Source: Rickettsiales bacterium (GTDB lineage: Bacteria; Pseudomonadota; Alphaproteobacteria; Rickettsiales; Anaplasmataceae). Taken from it: a stretch of 8,942 nt of DNA. This document shows positions 1 through 7,532 of this stretch, one piece after another. The notes under the pieces are model-generated. The model searched no databases and had not been told where the DNA came from. It saw nothing but the letters and a program-made list of their open reading frames with translations. Each line of letters opens with the position of its first letter. Within the stretch, counting starts at the first letter, position 1. The position numbers were made by a program, and so were the translations under genes. The stretch spans positions 1-8,942 of the forward strand of contig JAITUS010000152.1 of the NCBI GenBank assembly GCA_031286185.1. Direction: 5' to 3'.

Positions 1-49
1 TTTTTTCAAATTGCTCTCGACTTATACTGCTTGGATAACTTTTCCGCAT
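1..49 (-). CDS. IS5-family (ISWpi1-like) transposase, N-terminal fragment cut by window edge
   Basis: The ATG is at 49-47, preceded by GAGGTGTCT as ribosome binding site. The visible peptide begins MRKSYPSSISREQFEK and then leaves the window. I recognise this as the start of the ISWpi1 transposase of Wolbachia, a DDE enzyme that catalyses cut-and-paste movement of the element. The catalytic domain is not in view, so I cannot tell whether this copy is intact. It is identical to the copy at the right edge over all bases seen. Confidence 0.75.
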   Translation of the reverse strand, partial: MRKSYPSSISREQFEK

Positions 50-110
50 AGACACCTCATTATTAATCTATGCTTATTTTACCTCATCTCTTCGAGATTT
101 TAAACAGGTT
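1..110 (-). mobile_element. ISWpi1-like IS (IS5 family), 5' end only, transposase pointing left
   Basis: This is the terminal part of an insertion sequence whose transposase starts on the minus strand and runs out of the window. It is the exact reverse complement of the right edge: bases 1-117 match 8824-8940 without a mismatch. Inside it are an untranslated leader, a GAGG ribosome binding site and the first transposase codons. The outer boundary is uncertain. The IS probably ends around AACCTG (read on the minus strand, base 110), next to TTAG, which fits the YTAR-type target I associate with the IS5 family; the shared CTTAG could also be part of the element. The other end and the rest of the transposase lie outside the window. 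Confidence 0.85.
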
Positions 111-125
111 CTAAGAAAATTTATA

Positions 126-1337
126 TTGCTAATAACCTCCAGAAAAAAAGAAGCAGTGTTGCCATCTAAGGTGGTGGCGTGGGGAAATGACCTCCTAAAC
201 TATAAGCAATTTTTAGGCAAGTTCAGCACTATAGTTAAAACAATCGATCAGTCTTTTACAATGATATCTTTAGAAGGATACAACGGATGGGGCAAGACGT
301 TTTTTCTGAAAGAGTGGGTAAAAGAGTTAAAGCAACAAAACGAAATTGCAGCTTATTATAGCGCATGGGATATCAACGCATTGGATCAACCACTACCCTT
401 TTTTAAAATTTCTTATTTGAGGATTTATTTGCATCATATGAAGTAAAAAGAGGCGTTATACAACAGTTTAAAAACATAAATCAGGAGCTATTTTCTTTAA
501 ACACACTGGGAAAATTAATTAGTAAATCCCCACTTGCTATGCTTTCTGTATTGCTCGAAGCCACAAAAGAGGCCGATAAAAAGGACATTGGCGCTGTGCT
601 GAGGGAATTAAACATTCTTCAGAGAAGAGAAGAAAACATTGAGGACTTTAAAACACAATTAGTAAAAAGTAGTTAATAGAATTAGAGAAGACAAAAACAT
701 CTATGTAATGGTGGATGACCTTGATATATACCATCCTAAATTCATTGTTGATTTTTTGGAATCTATAAAATATATGCTTGATATAGAGGGGGCTCGTCTT
801 TATCGTTTCTGTCAGTAGAGATAAGAGTAATGTATATAAAGCTATTAGTACAGTACTTGGATCAAATTTTAACTTATAAAGTCTTTTACTGATCTCTCCT
901 TACATTTGCCAAAACAACCGATAAAGAAATTTACAAAAGTATTGTTTCAAAATATCAAACTACCGAAAAAATCAAAAAGCTCAATTATAGATAGTCTTAT
1001 ATTCTATGCAGAAAGTCTTTCACTATCGTTAGAAACAATAAAATACTGTGTAAAAAAAATAGAACTATGTCTTTTGAATTACACAAAGGAAGAATTACCC
1101 GCTCCAAATTTGTTTTCATTTTTGGTAATACTACAGTCAATAGATATCGATGTGTGTGAGAAACTAGATTTTTCGTATCAGAAGGCATCAGAAAAAATTG
1201 AAAATGAATATAAATCTTTAATTCTAGCTCGCACAAATGGTCAAGAAGAATGGGAGAGACTCAAAGTCTCTCCAGAAACTGCCTTTGCAGGGAAAGAATC
1301 AAAAATTAACAAAGCTATAAAGGATATGATGTTTTAA
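126..1337 (+). pseudogene. KAP-family P-loop NTPase, degraded by multiple frameshifts
   Basis: Pieces of one protein lie in successive plus-strand frames. Bases 126 to about 427 carry a Walker A motif (EGYNGWGKT, bases 273-299) followed by YYSAWDI, typical of KAP ATPases. Bases 428-676 continue in another frame (from FASYEVKRG). Bases 672 to about 791 carry the Walker B region (IYVMVDDLD, with Asp-Asp-Leu-Asp at 714-725). Bases 796-879 read VFIVSVSRDKSNVYKAIS, the strand expected after Walker B. Bases 879-1337 hold the C-terminal part, starting KSFTDLSLHLPKQP. Joining them needs shifts near 428, 673, 791 and 878, so no full protein can be made. KAP NTPases include phage-exclusion PifA and animal Kidins220. 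No membrane segment is seen between Walker A and B. The reading frame is open leftward through the IS edge to a stop at 36-38, so the true N-terminus is probably lost. It is the only non-IS gene on the plus strand. Confidence 0.8.
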
Positions 1338-1374
1338 AAAGATACCCTACCTTTACATATGCAGAGATAGGGTA
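1338..1374 (-). terminator. Rho-independent terminator of the Ser-rich gene (minus strand)
   Basis: TACCCTA at 1343-1349 pairs with TAGGGTA at 1368-1374, giving a perfect 7-bp stem with an 18-nt loop. Read on the minus strand, the stem is followed by TCTTTTT, the expected U-run. It lies 9 bp past the stop codon of the minus-strand gene ending at 1383. On the plus strand it also follows the KAP pseudogene but lacks a clear U-run in that direction. The long loop makes it moderate in strength. Confidence 0.6.
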
Positions 1375-1382
1375 ACATTTGA

Positions 1383-2384
1383 TTAACGTCCTTTTATTAT
1401 TTCATTATTTTGTTCAAACTTTCTAATTAATTCTTTTACGTTAACGTTAGATAATTTTTTACCCGTAGGTTTGTCATTATGCGTAGCATCAGGTTTACGA
1501 AAGTCTTTTTTATTGTTACTTCTAGTAATATTACATCTAACAATGTTTGAATTATTAGACTTATCGCTTATATCTGAAATATTGCTTTTTTCACTACATG
1601 AGGACGAGTTACTTGACATGCTATTTTCCAAATTGAATGGCTTCTTACCTATGCAAACTGTATTATGGTTAAGTGGACCCCAAATAGGAGTGCTTTTTCT
1701 ACCAGTACTTTGAGCTGGTGTAGAAGTTAAAGCTTTGTAGCTATTTTTGCCTAGAAGTTCGTTTATTTTCTCTTTTGATGGTTTTGGAAACAGCGCTGTA
1801 TATGCACATGCTGGTAGTTTTGGAAACGTATCCTCCCCAGATAATGACTGACTTTGAATTTTCTCACCATCTGATTGCTTGGGAGAAAAACCAAAATTCT
1901 CTCTTTCTTCCTTGCTTAGTGTTTTGAGAAATTTTATGGTCTCTAATTCATCAGTTGCTTGTACTCGATGTAAATCAGAGCTTTTCTGATGGTTATCCTG
2001 ATCAAATGCATTGATATTTTCTATCACTCTATCTTCATCATCAGAAGTGTGACCACTAACATCACTGCATGAAGATATACCACTATCCCCCGAGTTGTGG
2101 CGTTGTTTGCTGGGAGTGCTAGCGCTTACATGAATGTTAATATCGCCATCTTCCATAAGTTTTCGCATTGTCGGACCAAATGTTTTTCCAAGATTGCTAC
2201 TCACTGTATTACTATCATTTACTTGAGAATGAGACGCATTTTGCTCAAAAATTGCTTTTATTCCAGCAAATTTAGTTTGGTGAGACTTCGGAAGAACAGG
2301 TGGAGCAACCATGCCTTTTGAGTTAATCTTTCCTTCATTTTTAGGAAAAATTTTTGGATTATTTTTTTCTACTGTAGTGCTCAT
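1383..2384 (-). CDS. Ser/Asn-rich, probably disordered protein of unknown function (effector candidate)
   Basis: A 333-residue intact frame that I do not recognise as a named family. The composition is hydrophilic and biased: Ser/Asn clusters at residues 97-115 and 255-290, Lys throughout, no membrane segment, no signal peptide and no obvious globular core, so it is probably largely disordered. A short amphipathic motif occurs near both ends: GIKAIFEQN (41-49) and ELIRKFEQN (318-326). Residues 100-105 read DSGISS, matching the DSGxxS pattern recognised in eukaryotes by the ubiquitin ligase adaptor beta-TrCP when phosphorylated. Prolines recur around 28-32 (PPVLP) and 188-202. The ATG at 2384 has GAGGT six bases upstream, and a TATAAT box lies 32 bp before it, so the gene is probably expressed as a single unit with a terminator after it. 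A secreted host-interacting protein is a reasonable inference from the composition, not something the sequence proves. Confidence 0.8.
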   Translation of the reverse strand: MSTTVEKNNPKIFPKNEGKINSKGMVAPPVLPKSHQTKFAGIKAIFEQNASHSQVNDSNTVSSNLGKTFGPTMRKLMEDGDINIHVSASTPSKQRHNSGDSGISSCSDVSGHTSDDEDRVIENINAFDQDNHQKSSDLHRVQATDELETIKFLKTLSKEERENFGFSPKQSDGEKIQSQSLSGEDTFPKLPACAYTALFPKPSKEKINELLGKNSYKALTSTPAQSTGRKSTPIWGPLNHNTVCIGKKPFNLENSMSSNSSSCSEKSNISDISDKSNNSNIVRCNITRSNNKKDFRKPDATHNDKPTGKKLSNVNVKELIRKFEQNNEIIKGR

Positions 2385-2390
2385 TTTTTT

Positions 2391-2395
2391 ACCTC
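2391..2395 (-). promoter_or_regulatory. Ribosome binding site of the Ser-rich gene
   Basis: GAGGT on the minus strand, 6 nt before the ATG at 2384. It supports this start over later in-frame ATGs such as Met25. Confidence 0.6.
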
Positions 2396-2415
2396 TAAAC
2401 CTATTAACTAATAAA

Positions 2416-2445
2416 ATTATAAGGTTAGAGATATTAATTTTGTAA
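2416..2445 (-). promoter_or_regulatory. Candidate sigma70-type promoter of the Ser-rich gene
   Basis: A perfect TATAAT -10 box is at 2421-2416 on the minus strand. An 18-bp spacer separates it from TTACAA (2445-2440), a weak -35 that matches TTGACA at three positions. The -10 box lies 32 bp before the ATG. Because the DNA is very AT-rich, a chance TATAAT is possible, but its position in a 220-bp intergenic gap and ahead of a good ribosome binding site favours a real promoter. Confidence 0.45.
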
Positions 2446-2573
2446 TAATAAAACTAGCAGGAAACTGGACTGTACAATCCACTGCACAGATTGGGAAGTT
2501 AAATAAATAGCTTCAGTACTATGATAAGGGTGTTAAAAGAATTTGTCAGTAGTTTTTACAGCTCTTGTGACTT

Positions 2574-2597
2574 AGAAAACCAGTGTCGGAGCACTGG
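2574..2597 (-). terminator. Rho-independent terminator of guaA
   Basis: On the minus strand, CCAGTG CTCCGA CACTGG forms a perfect 6-bp stem with a 6-nt loop (2597-2580), followed by TTTTCTA. It starts 7 bp after the guaA stop codon. The hairpin sequence itself is a dispersed short repeat: 16 of its 18 bases recur at 7656-7671 in the serS upstream gap. Confidence 0.65.
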
Positions 2598-2604
2598 CTC
2601 ATGA

Positions 2605-4167
2605 TTACTCCCACTCAATAGTTGCTGGTGGTTTGGAAGTTAAGTCATATACAACTCTATTTACTCTGGAAACGTTATTAACGATTATGCTGCTAACGTT
2701 CTGCAGAAAATCCCAAAATACTAATGAATGTTGACTCTTATTCTCAAATGGAAATGCATCAGCCGTCATACCGTCAGACGATGTTACAGCTCTCAAAGCA
2801 CAAACATACCCATATGTACGATTATCTCCCATAACCCCCACAGTTTTTATTGGCAACAGTACAGCAAAAGCCTGCCATATCTTATCATACAGATCGTAAT
2901 TTTTCATTGTATTGATATATATTTCATCTACCTCTTGCAATATTCGCACCCCTTCTTCATCTACTTCACCTATGATCCTCACTGCAAGTCCAGGTCCAGG
3001 AAACGGATGTTGAAATATTATCCCGTCTGAAAGACCAATTTCTTTTCCAAGCAGCCTTACTTCATCTTTAAAGAGGTAGCGTAAAGGCTCCACTAGCTTT
3101 AGATTCATCTTTTCCGGCAATCCACCAACATTGTGATGAGACTTAATTGTACTAGCATTCCCTGAAGCGTGCCCTGACTCAACTACATCGGAGTAGATGG
3201 TGCCTTGCATTAAAAAATCCACATCACCTATTTTTTTCGCCTCTTCTTCAAACACTTCAATGAAAGTGTTGCCGATAATCTTTCGCTTTTCTTCCGGATC
3301 AGTTATTCCCTTTAACTTGCTCAAAAATAAGTTTGATCTGTCAACGTAGTTTATCGGAATCTCTTTCAACATAGCAATGGTTTGGTCTTTGCGTAATAAC
3401 CCAGTGTCGATAAAAATACAGTTCAATTGTTTTCCTATAGCTTTATACGTGAGAGTTGCTGCAACACTTGAATCAACACCGCCACTTACTGCGGCAATTA
3501 CCTTTCTCTTCCCTATTAAATCTTTAATTTTTTCCTTCTGCTTTTCAACAAGTGACTTCATTGTCCAGTCTCTTTCACAATTTGCAATATCCAAGAAATT
3601 AGAGAGCAACTTACTACCATTTGCTGTAGGCTTAACTTCAGGATGAAATTGAGTACAGTAAATCTTCCGCTGTTCGTTGGCAATTATTGCGATTGTTTGA
3701 TTTATCACACCCGATGCAATAACAGTAAATCCCTGCGGTGTAGTTTCAACACTGTCTGCGTGATTCATCAGCACATCCACTTCGGAATTGACTTCCCACG
3801 TATCTTTTATAATGGGAGACTCTTTTAGTATTTTGATCTTAGTTCTACCAAATTCTTGTTTGAATTCCTTTTTTACTTTTGCCCCAAAATAATGACAAAT
3901 GAGTTGCTGCCCGTAGCATATCCCAAGTATAGGAACGTTTGTTGCCTCATTAAGTTTTATAATTTCATGCACTACTTCACTTGCCTCAGTACAACTGTCA
4001 TTTACAAATTGTGGTCCTCCAGAGAAAATAAACCCATTGAACTTCGATATTGTTTCAAAACCGATGTTGCTTGGGAATATCTCACAATAAACGCTCATTT
4101 CCCTTATTTGTCTTGAGATAAGCTGTGTAAACTGTGAACCAAAATCAATAATAGCAATTGCTGACAA
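2605..4167 (-). CDS. guaA: GMP synthase (glutamine-hydrolysing)
   Basis: Converts XMP to GMP using ATP and ammonia from glutamine, the last step of guanine nucleotide synthesis in the cytoplasm. The 520 residues match the family's usual length (about 525). The N-terminal class I glutamine amidotransferase domain (about 1-195) starts with IAIIDFGSQ and has the catalytic triad: Cys84 in GICYGQQ, His175 and Glu177 in QFHPE. The ATP-pyrophosphatase domain follows with its P-loop SGGVDSS (228-234). The C-terminal dimerisation domain ends in the family signature KPPATIEWE. No key residue is missing. The start is a TTG at 4167, placed by homology and by GGAGGAG four bases upstream; the ATG at the beginning of that ribosome binding site is out of frame. 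The next gene upstream ends 82 bp away, so the two may share a transcript. Confidence 0.97.
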   Translation of the reverse strand: MSAIAIIDFGSQFTQLISRQIREMSVYCEIFPSNIGFETISKFNGFIFSGGPQFVNDSCTEASEVVHEIIKLNEATNVPILGICYGQQLICHYFGAKVKKEFKQEFGRTKIKILKESPIIKDTWEVNSEVDVLMNHADSVETTPQGFTVIASGVINQTIAIIANEQRKIYCTQFHPEVKPTANGSKLLSNFLDIANCERDWTMKSLVEKQKEKIKDLIGKRKVIAAVSGGVDSSVAATLTYKAIGKQLNCIFIDTGLLRKDQTIAMLKEIPINYVDRSNLFLSKLKGITDPEEKRKIIGNTFIEVFEEEAKKIGDVDFLMQGTIYSDVVESGHASGNASTIKSHHNVGGLPEKMNLKLVEPLRYLFKDEVRLLGKEIGLSDGIIFQHPFPGPGLAVRIIGEVDEEGVRILQEVDEIYINTMKNYDLYDKIWQAFAVLLPIKTVGVMGDNRTYGYVCALRAVTSSDGMTADAFPFENKSQHSLVFWDFLQNVSSIIVNNVSRVNRVVYDLTSKPPATIEWE

Positions 4168-4171
4168 TGTA

Positions 4172-4178
4172 CTCCTCC
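4172..4178 (-). promoter_or_regulatory. Ribosome binding site deciding the guaA TTG start
   Basis: GGAGGAG on the minus strand, followed by TACA and then TTG at 4167. The core GGAGG is 6 nt from the start. There is no in-frame ATG near the conserved N-terminus, so the strong site explains initiation at TTG. Confidence 0.75.
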
Positions 4179-4249
4179 ATATTATTTAAAGCAATGTCTG
4201 ATAATAAAGAAAATAGTGGGGCAAGTAAACTAAGACCTCTTTAAACGCT

Positions 4250-4810
4250 TTAATGTATGGTGAAAATGTTACTATTTTGAGCTGACAGAAATTTTTTGCG
4301 GTGGTACTTCAGGGGTTGCAGCCCCTCTTTAGGGTCAAGACATACTTTCAATTCTTCCCAACCACTATAACTTCCACCACCAACCAATGCTATACACGCT
4401 CCGGATAGAGACTTAGCCTCAATCACTTTTCCAGTTTTGTTGTCTACAAACTTGTCCACTCCCTCAACTTTAATCTCGTATTTCTGTCCGCTATCTGGGC
4501 GATTCCATACAAGTATTTTCCCTATAAATAGAGCTTTGATGACCTCTCTGTTTTGCACTTTAGTATATTTATTCTTAACTACCCTTTTAGGCTTACCTGC
4601 TTTAAGCTCATCTACTTTGGACGCATCTAACGGTTTATTACCCACCATATTATTTAACACTTTGTTTGTTATATATGTTGCTACCTTGTCCTTGTCTTTA
4701 ATTTCTTTTGCCTTTTCATCTACACATTTTTCTACTTCACTACACGCATACACTTTTAACTTTTCAAAAAAGTTCTGCAAGTCGAGTAAAGTTAATTCAG
4801 ACGTTTCCAT
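4250..4810 (-). CDS. Unknown protein with a possible RAMA/DUF4357-like C-terminal domain
   Basis: A 186-residue intact frame; I do not recognise the full protein. Residues 1-60 are charged and probably helical. Residues 68-92 are rich in Lys/Arg, suggesting nucleic-acid binding or a flexible linker. Residues about 93-157 look like a small beta-rich domain: GKIL, then YEIKVEG, a short turn with KTGKVIEA, then a helix with SLSGACIAL, ending GGSYSGWEELKV. The order 'strand, Gly-Lys, Ser-x-Ser-x-Ala helix, Gly-Trp, strand' resembles RAMA and DUF4357 domains, which accompany restriction and DNA-modification proteins. This is recall of a pattern, not an alignment. The ATG at 4810 has GGGGG seven bases before it. 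The gene sits between purD and guaA on the same strand, and a 14-bp palindrome lies upstream. Confidence 0.75.
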   Translation of the reverse strand: METSELTLLDLQNFFEKLKVYACSEVEKCVDEKAKEIKDKDKVATYITNKVLNNMVGNKPLDASKVDELKAGKPKRVVKNKYTKVQNREVIKALFIGKILVWNRPDSGQKYEIKVEGVDKFVDNKTGKVIEAKSLSGACIALVGGGSYSGWEELKVCLDPKEGLQPLKYHRKKFLSAQNSNIFTIH

Positions 4811-4844
4811 AAATCCCCCAGTTCTATTATTACCAAATAATACA

Positions 4845-4858
4845 TTTAGTATACTAAA
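4845..4858. promoter_or_regulatory. 14-bp perfect palindrome upstream of the unknown gene; possible operator
   Basis: TTTAGTATACTAAA is a perfect palindrome 34 bp before the ATG at 4810. Read on the minus strand it contains TATACT, a good -10 hexamer, so a dimeric repressor bound here could block transcription. No convincing -35 was found. In DNA this AT-rich a chance palindrome is possible, so this is a candidate only. Confidence 0.3.
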
Positions 4859-4883
4859 ATATCTTTAAGAAGGACGACTTAAA

Positions 4884-4914
4884 CCTAACACTTAGGTAGC
4901 TAATGCTAACTACC
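4884..4914 (-). terminator. Weak overlapping hairpins at the purD stop codon
   Basis: On the minus strand, GGTAGTTAGCATTAGCTACC (4914-4895) spans the purD TAG stop and can fold on 5-6 pairs including one G-T. CCTAAGTGTTAGG (4896-4884) gives a 5-bp stem with a 3-nt loop. They share two bases, so both cannot form fully at once. The sequence after them is TTTAAG, too poor in T for a confident terminator. Read-through into the next gene is quite possible. Confidence 0.25.
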
Positions 4915-6177
4915 AATATCGTATCTGAAGAAACCCCCTGGCCATTCTAAAAAGTTTAATGCCGAGTACACTTTACTTTTAGCTTCTTCTACACTGCTCC
5001 CTTCCCCTACTATATTGAGCACTCTTCCGCCATCGGAAACTAAGTTACCGCTTTCATCCAACTGAGTACCAGCATGAAATACCAGTATACCGGGAATGCT
5101 CTCAATTTTATCCAATCCTCTGATTATTTCTCCCGTTTTATAATCACCTGGATAACCCTTACTTGCAACAACTACACAAACTGTAGATTTGTTACTGAGC
5201 TCCGCCATCTTGGCACTCAACTTTCCTTCTGCAACTGATAACATTAATTTTAATAAGTCATAATTTTCATCAAATCTAGGCAAAATAGATTGTATCTCCG
5301 GGTCACCGAATCTAACATTATACTCAAGAAGTTTAGGGCTATCCTTGCAAATCATTAAACCAGCAAAGAGCACTCCTTTATAAGGCGTCCCCATATTAGT
5401 CAGTGCTTGAATTGTCGGATATATTATTCTTTGGATAATTTTTTGTTCCATATCCTTACTTATAATTGAAGGTGATGAGTATGCCCCCATACCTCCAGTA
5501 TTTTGACCTTCATTGTTTTCATTAGCTCTTTTATAATCCTTTGCACACCCAAGGGTTGCCACTTTCAACCCGTCAACAAGAGCAAAAAAGCTTACTTCCT
5601 CTCCAACTAAAAATTCTTCTATGACTATCTCTTCGCCTGATTCACCAAAATTTTTCTCTACCAACATTGAATCTATCGCCAAAAAAGCTTCATTTTCTGT
5701 GTTGCATATTATTACGCCTTTCCCTGCTGCAATTCCATTTGCTTTCACTACGAGTGGAAATTTTATTTTATTGCTGCGTACAAAGTTTTTAGCCAATTCC
5801 TCATCAACAAAACACTCATACTTGGCAGTTGGTATGCCATATTGTTTACATAATCCCTTGGTGAAAGACTTTGATGCTTCAAGCTTTGCAGCTGCTCGAC
5901 TTGGAGCAAAAACATTTATTCCCTCTGCAACTAGGTTGTCAGCAAGCCCATCAATTATTGGTTGCTCTGGACCAATAACAGCTAATTCTATATTTTCTCT
6001 CTTGCAAAATTGTGTAATATCAATTGAGTTTCGGATATTTATATCCACAAGAACCCCAAGATTTTCCATAGCTCGGCGGCCAGGAGTGATATATAACCCA
6101 GTTAAGATAGGAGATTTTTTTAGAGCCCAAAGTAAAGCATGCTCACGCCCACCAGAACCTATAACCAGAACCTTCAT
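4906..6177 (-). CDS. purD: Phosphoribosylamine--glycine ligase (GAR synthetase)
   Basis: Joins 5-phosphoribosylamine and glycine with ATP to give glycinamide ribonucleotide, the second step of purine synthesis. The 423 residues are close to the usual length (about 429). The N-terminal domain opens with the signature KVLVIGSGGREHAL (2-15). The ATP-grasp region includes VVKANGIAAGKGV (143-155), EEFLVGEEVSFF (187-198) and GGMGAYSSPS (228-237). The metal and substrate region LLEYNVRFGDPE is at 283-294. All are intact. The ATG at 6177 is preceded by GAGG with a rather long 10-nt spacer. The serS stop is 34 bp upstream on the same strand with no terminator between, so co-transcription with serS is likely. 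Confidence 0.97.
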   Translation of the reverse strand: MKVLVIGSGGREHALLWALKKSPILTGLYITPGRRAMENLGVLVDINIRNSIDITQFCKRENIELAVIGPEQPIIDGLADNLVAEGINVFAPSRAAAKLEASKSFTKGLCKQYGIPTAKYECFVDEELAKNFVRSNKIKFPLVVKANGIAAGKGVIICNTENEAFLAIDSMLVEKNFGESGEEIVIEEFLVGEEVSFFALVDGLKVATLGCAKDYKRANENNEGQNTGGMGAYSSPSIISKDMEQKIIQRIIYPTIQALTNMGTPYKGVLFAGLMICKDSPKLLEYNVRFGDPEIQSILPRFDENYDLLKLMLSVAEGKLSAKMAELSNKSTVCVVVASKGYPGDYKTGEIIRGLDKIESIPGILVFHAGTQLDESGNLVSDGGRVLNIVGEGSSVEEAKSKVYSALNFLEWPGGFFRYDIGS

Positions 6178-6211
6178 CTTTTAATTTCCTCGTTTTTGTA
6201 TGTTAAAACTA

Positions 6212-7489
6212 TTATTTGCTTATAACAGTATCATTACTCATATATTTTTGCAACACGTTTGGTATTGTAATCGACCCGTCAGGATTTTGATAATTTTCCA
6301 TTATGGCAATAATTGTTCTTCCTATAGCTAAAGCTGAGCCGTTTAAAGTGTGAACATATTTTTTCACCTTTTTATCAGCTTCTGAAGAATATTTAGTGTT
6401 CATTCTTCTTGCCTGAAATGCACCGCAATTTGAGCAACTTGATATCTCTCTATATTTATTTTGCTCAGGCAACCACACCTCTATGTCATAAGTTTTTTGT
6501 GCGGCGAAGCCCATATCACCACTGCATAGCAGCATCACCCTATATGGCAATTCCAATTGTTTTAATATCTCTTCAGCAACACTTGTCATGCGCTCAAGTT
6601 CATCATTTGATTGGTTTTCAGTTGCGATACTCACCAATTCCACTTTACAAAATTGATGTTGCCTTACCATGCCTCTCGTGTCTCGTCCTGCGCTACCGGC
6701 CTCCTTACGAAAACACTCCGAATATGCAGTAAAACGAACTGGCAGTTCTTTTTCTTCTATTATTTTATCAGCAACCAAATTTGTCAAAACCACTTCACTT
6801 GTGGGAATCAATCTCAATTCGTCGGTAGTTAAATATGAATCATCAGAAAATTTCGGTAGCTGACCAACATTATACATTGCTTCATTCTTTACCAAAGCCG
6901 GATGATACACCTCAGTATAGCCAAATTCATTAACATGCATTTCAAGCATAAAATTTACTAATGCTCGTCCAAGCTTAGCTAACCGTCCTTTCAATACCGC
7001 AAACCTTGACCCAGAGATTTTTGCTGCTTGCTCAAAATCCATTGAATCCAACCCCTCTCCGAGCTCATAATGAGACTTTGGCACAAAACCAAATTTTCTT
7101 CTCTCTCCATATTTTCTAACCTCTACATTGGAGCTCTCATCTTCACCTATTGGCACGTTTTGTGCAGGGATATTTGGTAAGTTAGATAGGATACTCATTA
7201 AATTATCTTTCTCTGTTTGTTCTTTTAAGCTGATTGCTTCTATCTCATTTGTTACGTTTTTTGACGCTTCTACCTCATTTTCACAGGGGCTCTTGCTCAT
7301 TTTGAGCTTCTTTATCTCTTCTGTGATTTCATTGCGCTTCCTATTCAAATCTTGCAGTTTAGTGGTTAATGACCTTTTCTCATGATCGATTTCCAATATT
7401 TCTTCCACAGTAAAATTTTTAATTCCCCTGCTCCTCATCGCTTTCCCGAATTCCTCAGGGTTTTTGCGTATATACTCTATATCATGCAT
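6212..7489 (-). CDS. serS: Serine--tRNA ligase
   Basis: Charges tRNA-Ser with serine (and tRNA-Sec where present) in the cytoplasm; a class II synthetase. From the chosen start the product is 425 residues (E. coli about 430). The N-terminal antiparallel coiled coil covers about residues 25-105 (charged, with [14 protein letters not shown]). The catalytic core contains the TSE loop (230-232), motif 2 [14 protein letters not shown] (260-273), [13 protein letters not shown] (350-362) and motif 3 [10 protein letters not shown] (383-392). The start is uncertain. An in-frame ATG at 7510 would add seven residues (MLVIAQC), but family members normally begin at the residues written here as [12 protein letters not shown], so I prefer the ATG at 7489. 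Neither start has a clear Shine-Dalgarno sequence. The next gene downstream is purD, 34 bp away. Confidence 0.95.
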   Translation of the reverse strand: MHDIEYIRKNPEEFGKAMRSRGIKNFTVEEILEIDHEKRSLTTKLQDLNRKRNEITEEIKKLKMSKSPCENEVEASKNVTNEIEAISLKEQTEKDNLMSILSNLPNIPAQNVPIGEDESSNVEVRKYGERRKFGFVPKSHYELGEGLDSMDFEQAAKISGSRFAVLKGRLAKLGRALVNFMLEMHVNEFGYTEVYHPALVKNEAMYNVGQLPKFSDDSYLTTDELRLIPTSEVVLTNLVADKIIEEKELPVRFTAYSECFRKEAGSAGRDTRGMVRQHQFCKVELVSIATENQSNDELERMTSVAEEILKQLELPYRVMLLCSGDMGFAAQKTYDIEVWLPEQNKYREISSCSNCGAFQARRMNTKYSSEADKKVKKYVHTLNGSALAIGRTIIAIMENYQNPDGSITIPNVLQKYMSNDTVISK

Positions 7490-7532
7490 ACATTGTGCTA
7501 TTACTAACATTGTTACTGTACTTTAAAAGCTT

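Larger units (their letters stand above)
2385..2604. other. Intergenic gap between guaA and the Ser-rich gene
   Basis: A 220-bp gap holding the guaA terminator at its right side and the promoter and ribosome binding site of the Ser-rich gene at its left. Bases 2446-2573 show no ORF of note, tRNA or repeat that I can identify. It marks a transcription boundary, so the Ser-rich gene is probably not part of a guaA operon. Confidence 0.5.

Noticed and set aside
997..1236. 79-codon minus-strand frame inside the KAP pseudogene
   Set aside because: Antisense to the readable C-terminal KAP fragment and without supporting signals.
906..1337. Independent 143-codon gene starting at TTG 906
   Set aside because: The frame is open upstream to about 879 and reads on from the preceding KAP fragment after a frameshift, so it is the tail of one pseudogene.
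4179..4249. guaA promoter (TTGCCC and TATTAT hexamers on the minus strand)
   Set aside because: The spacing is about 12 bp, too short for a sigma70 promoter, so I did not annotate it.
4437..4868. 143-codon plus-strand frame opposite the unknown gene at 4250-4810
   Set aside because: It lies antisense to a better-supported frame with a good ribosome binding site; its Ser/Leu/Phe-rich composition is typical of an antisense shadow.
5621..6184. 187-codon plus-strand frame opposite purD
   Set aside because: Fully antisense to an unmistakable purD; no independent motif or ribosome binding site.
7490..7510. serS start at ATG 7510 (seven extra residues)
   Set aside because: The extra residues do not fit the family, whose N-terminus matches MHDIEYIR; no ribosome binding site favours the longer form. 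Not fully excluded.
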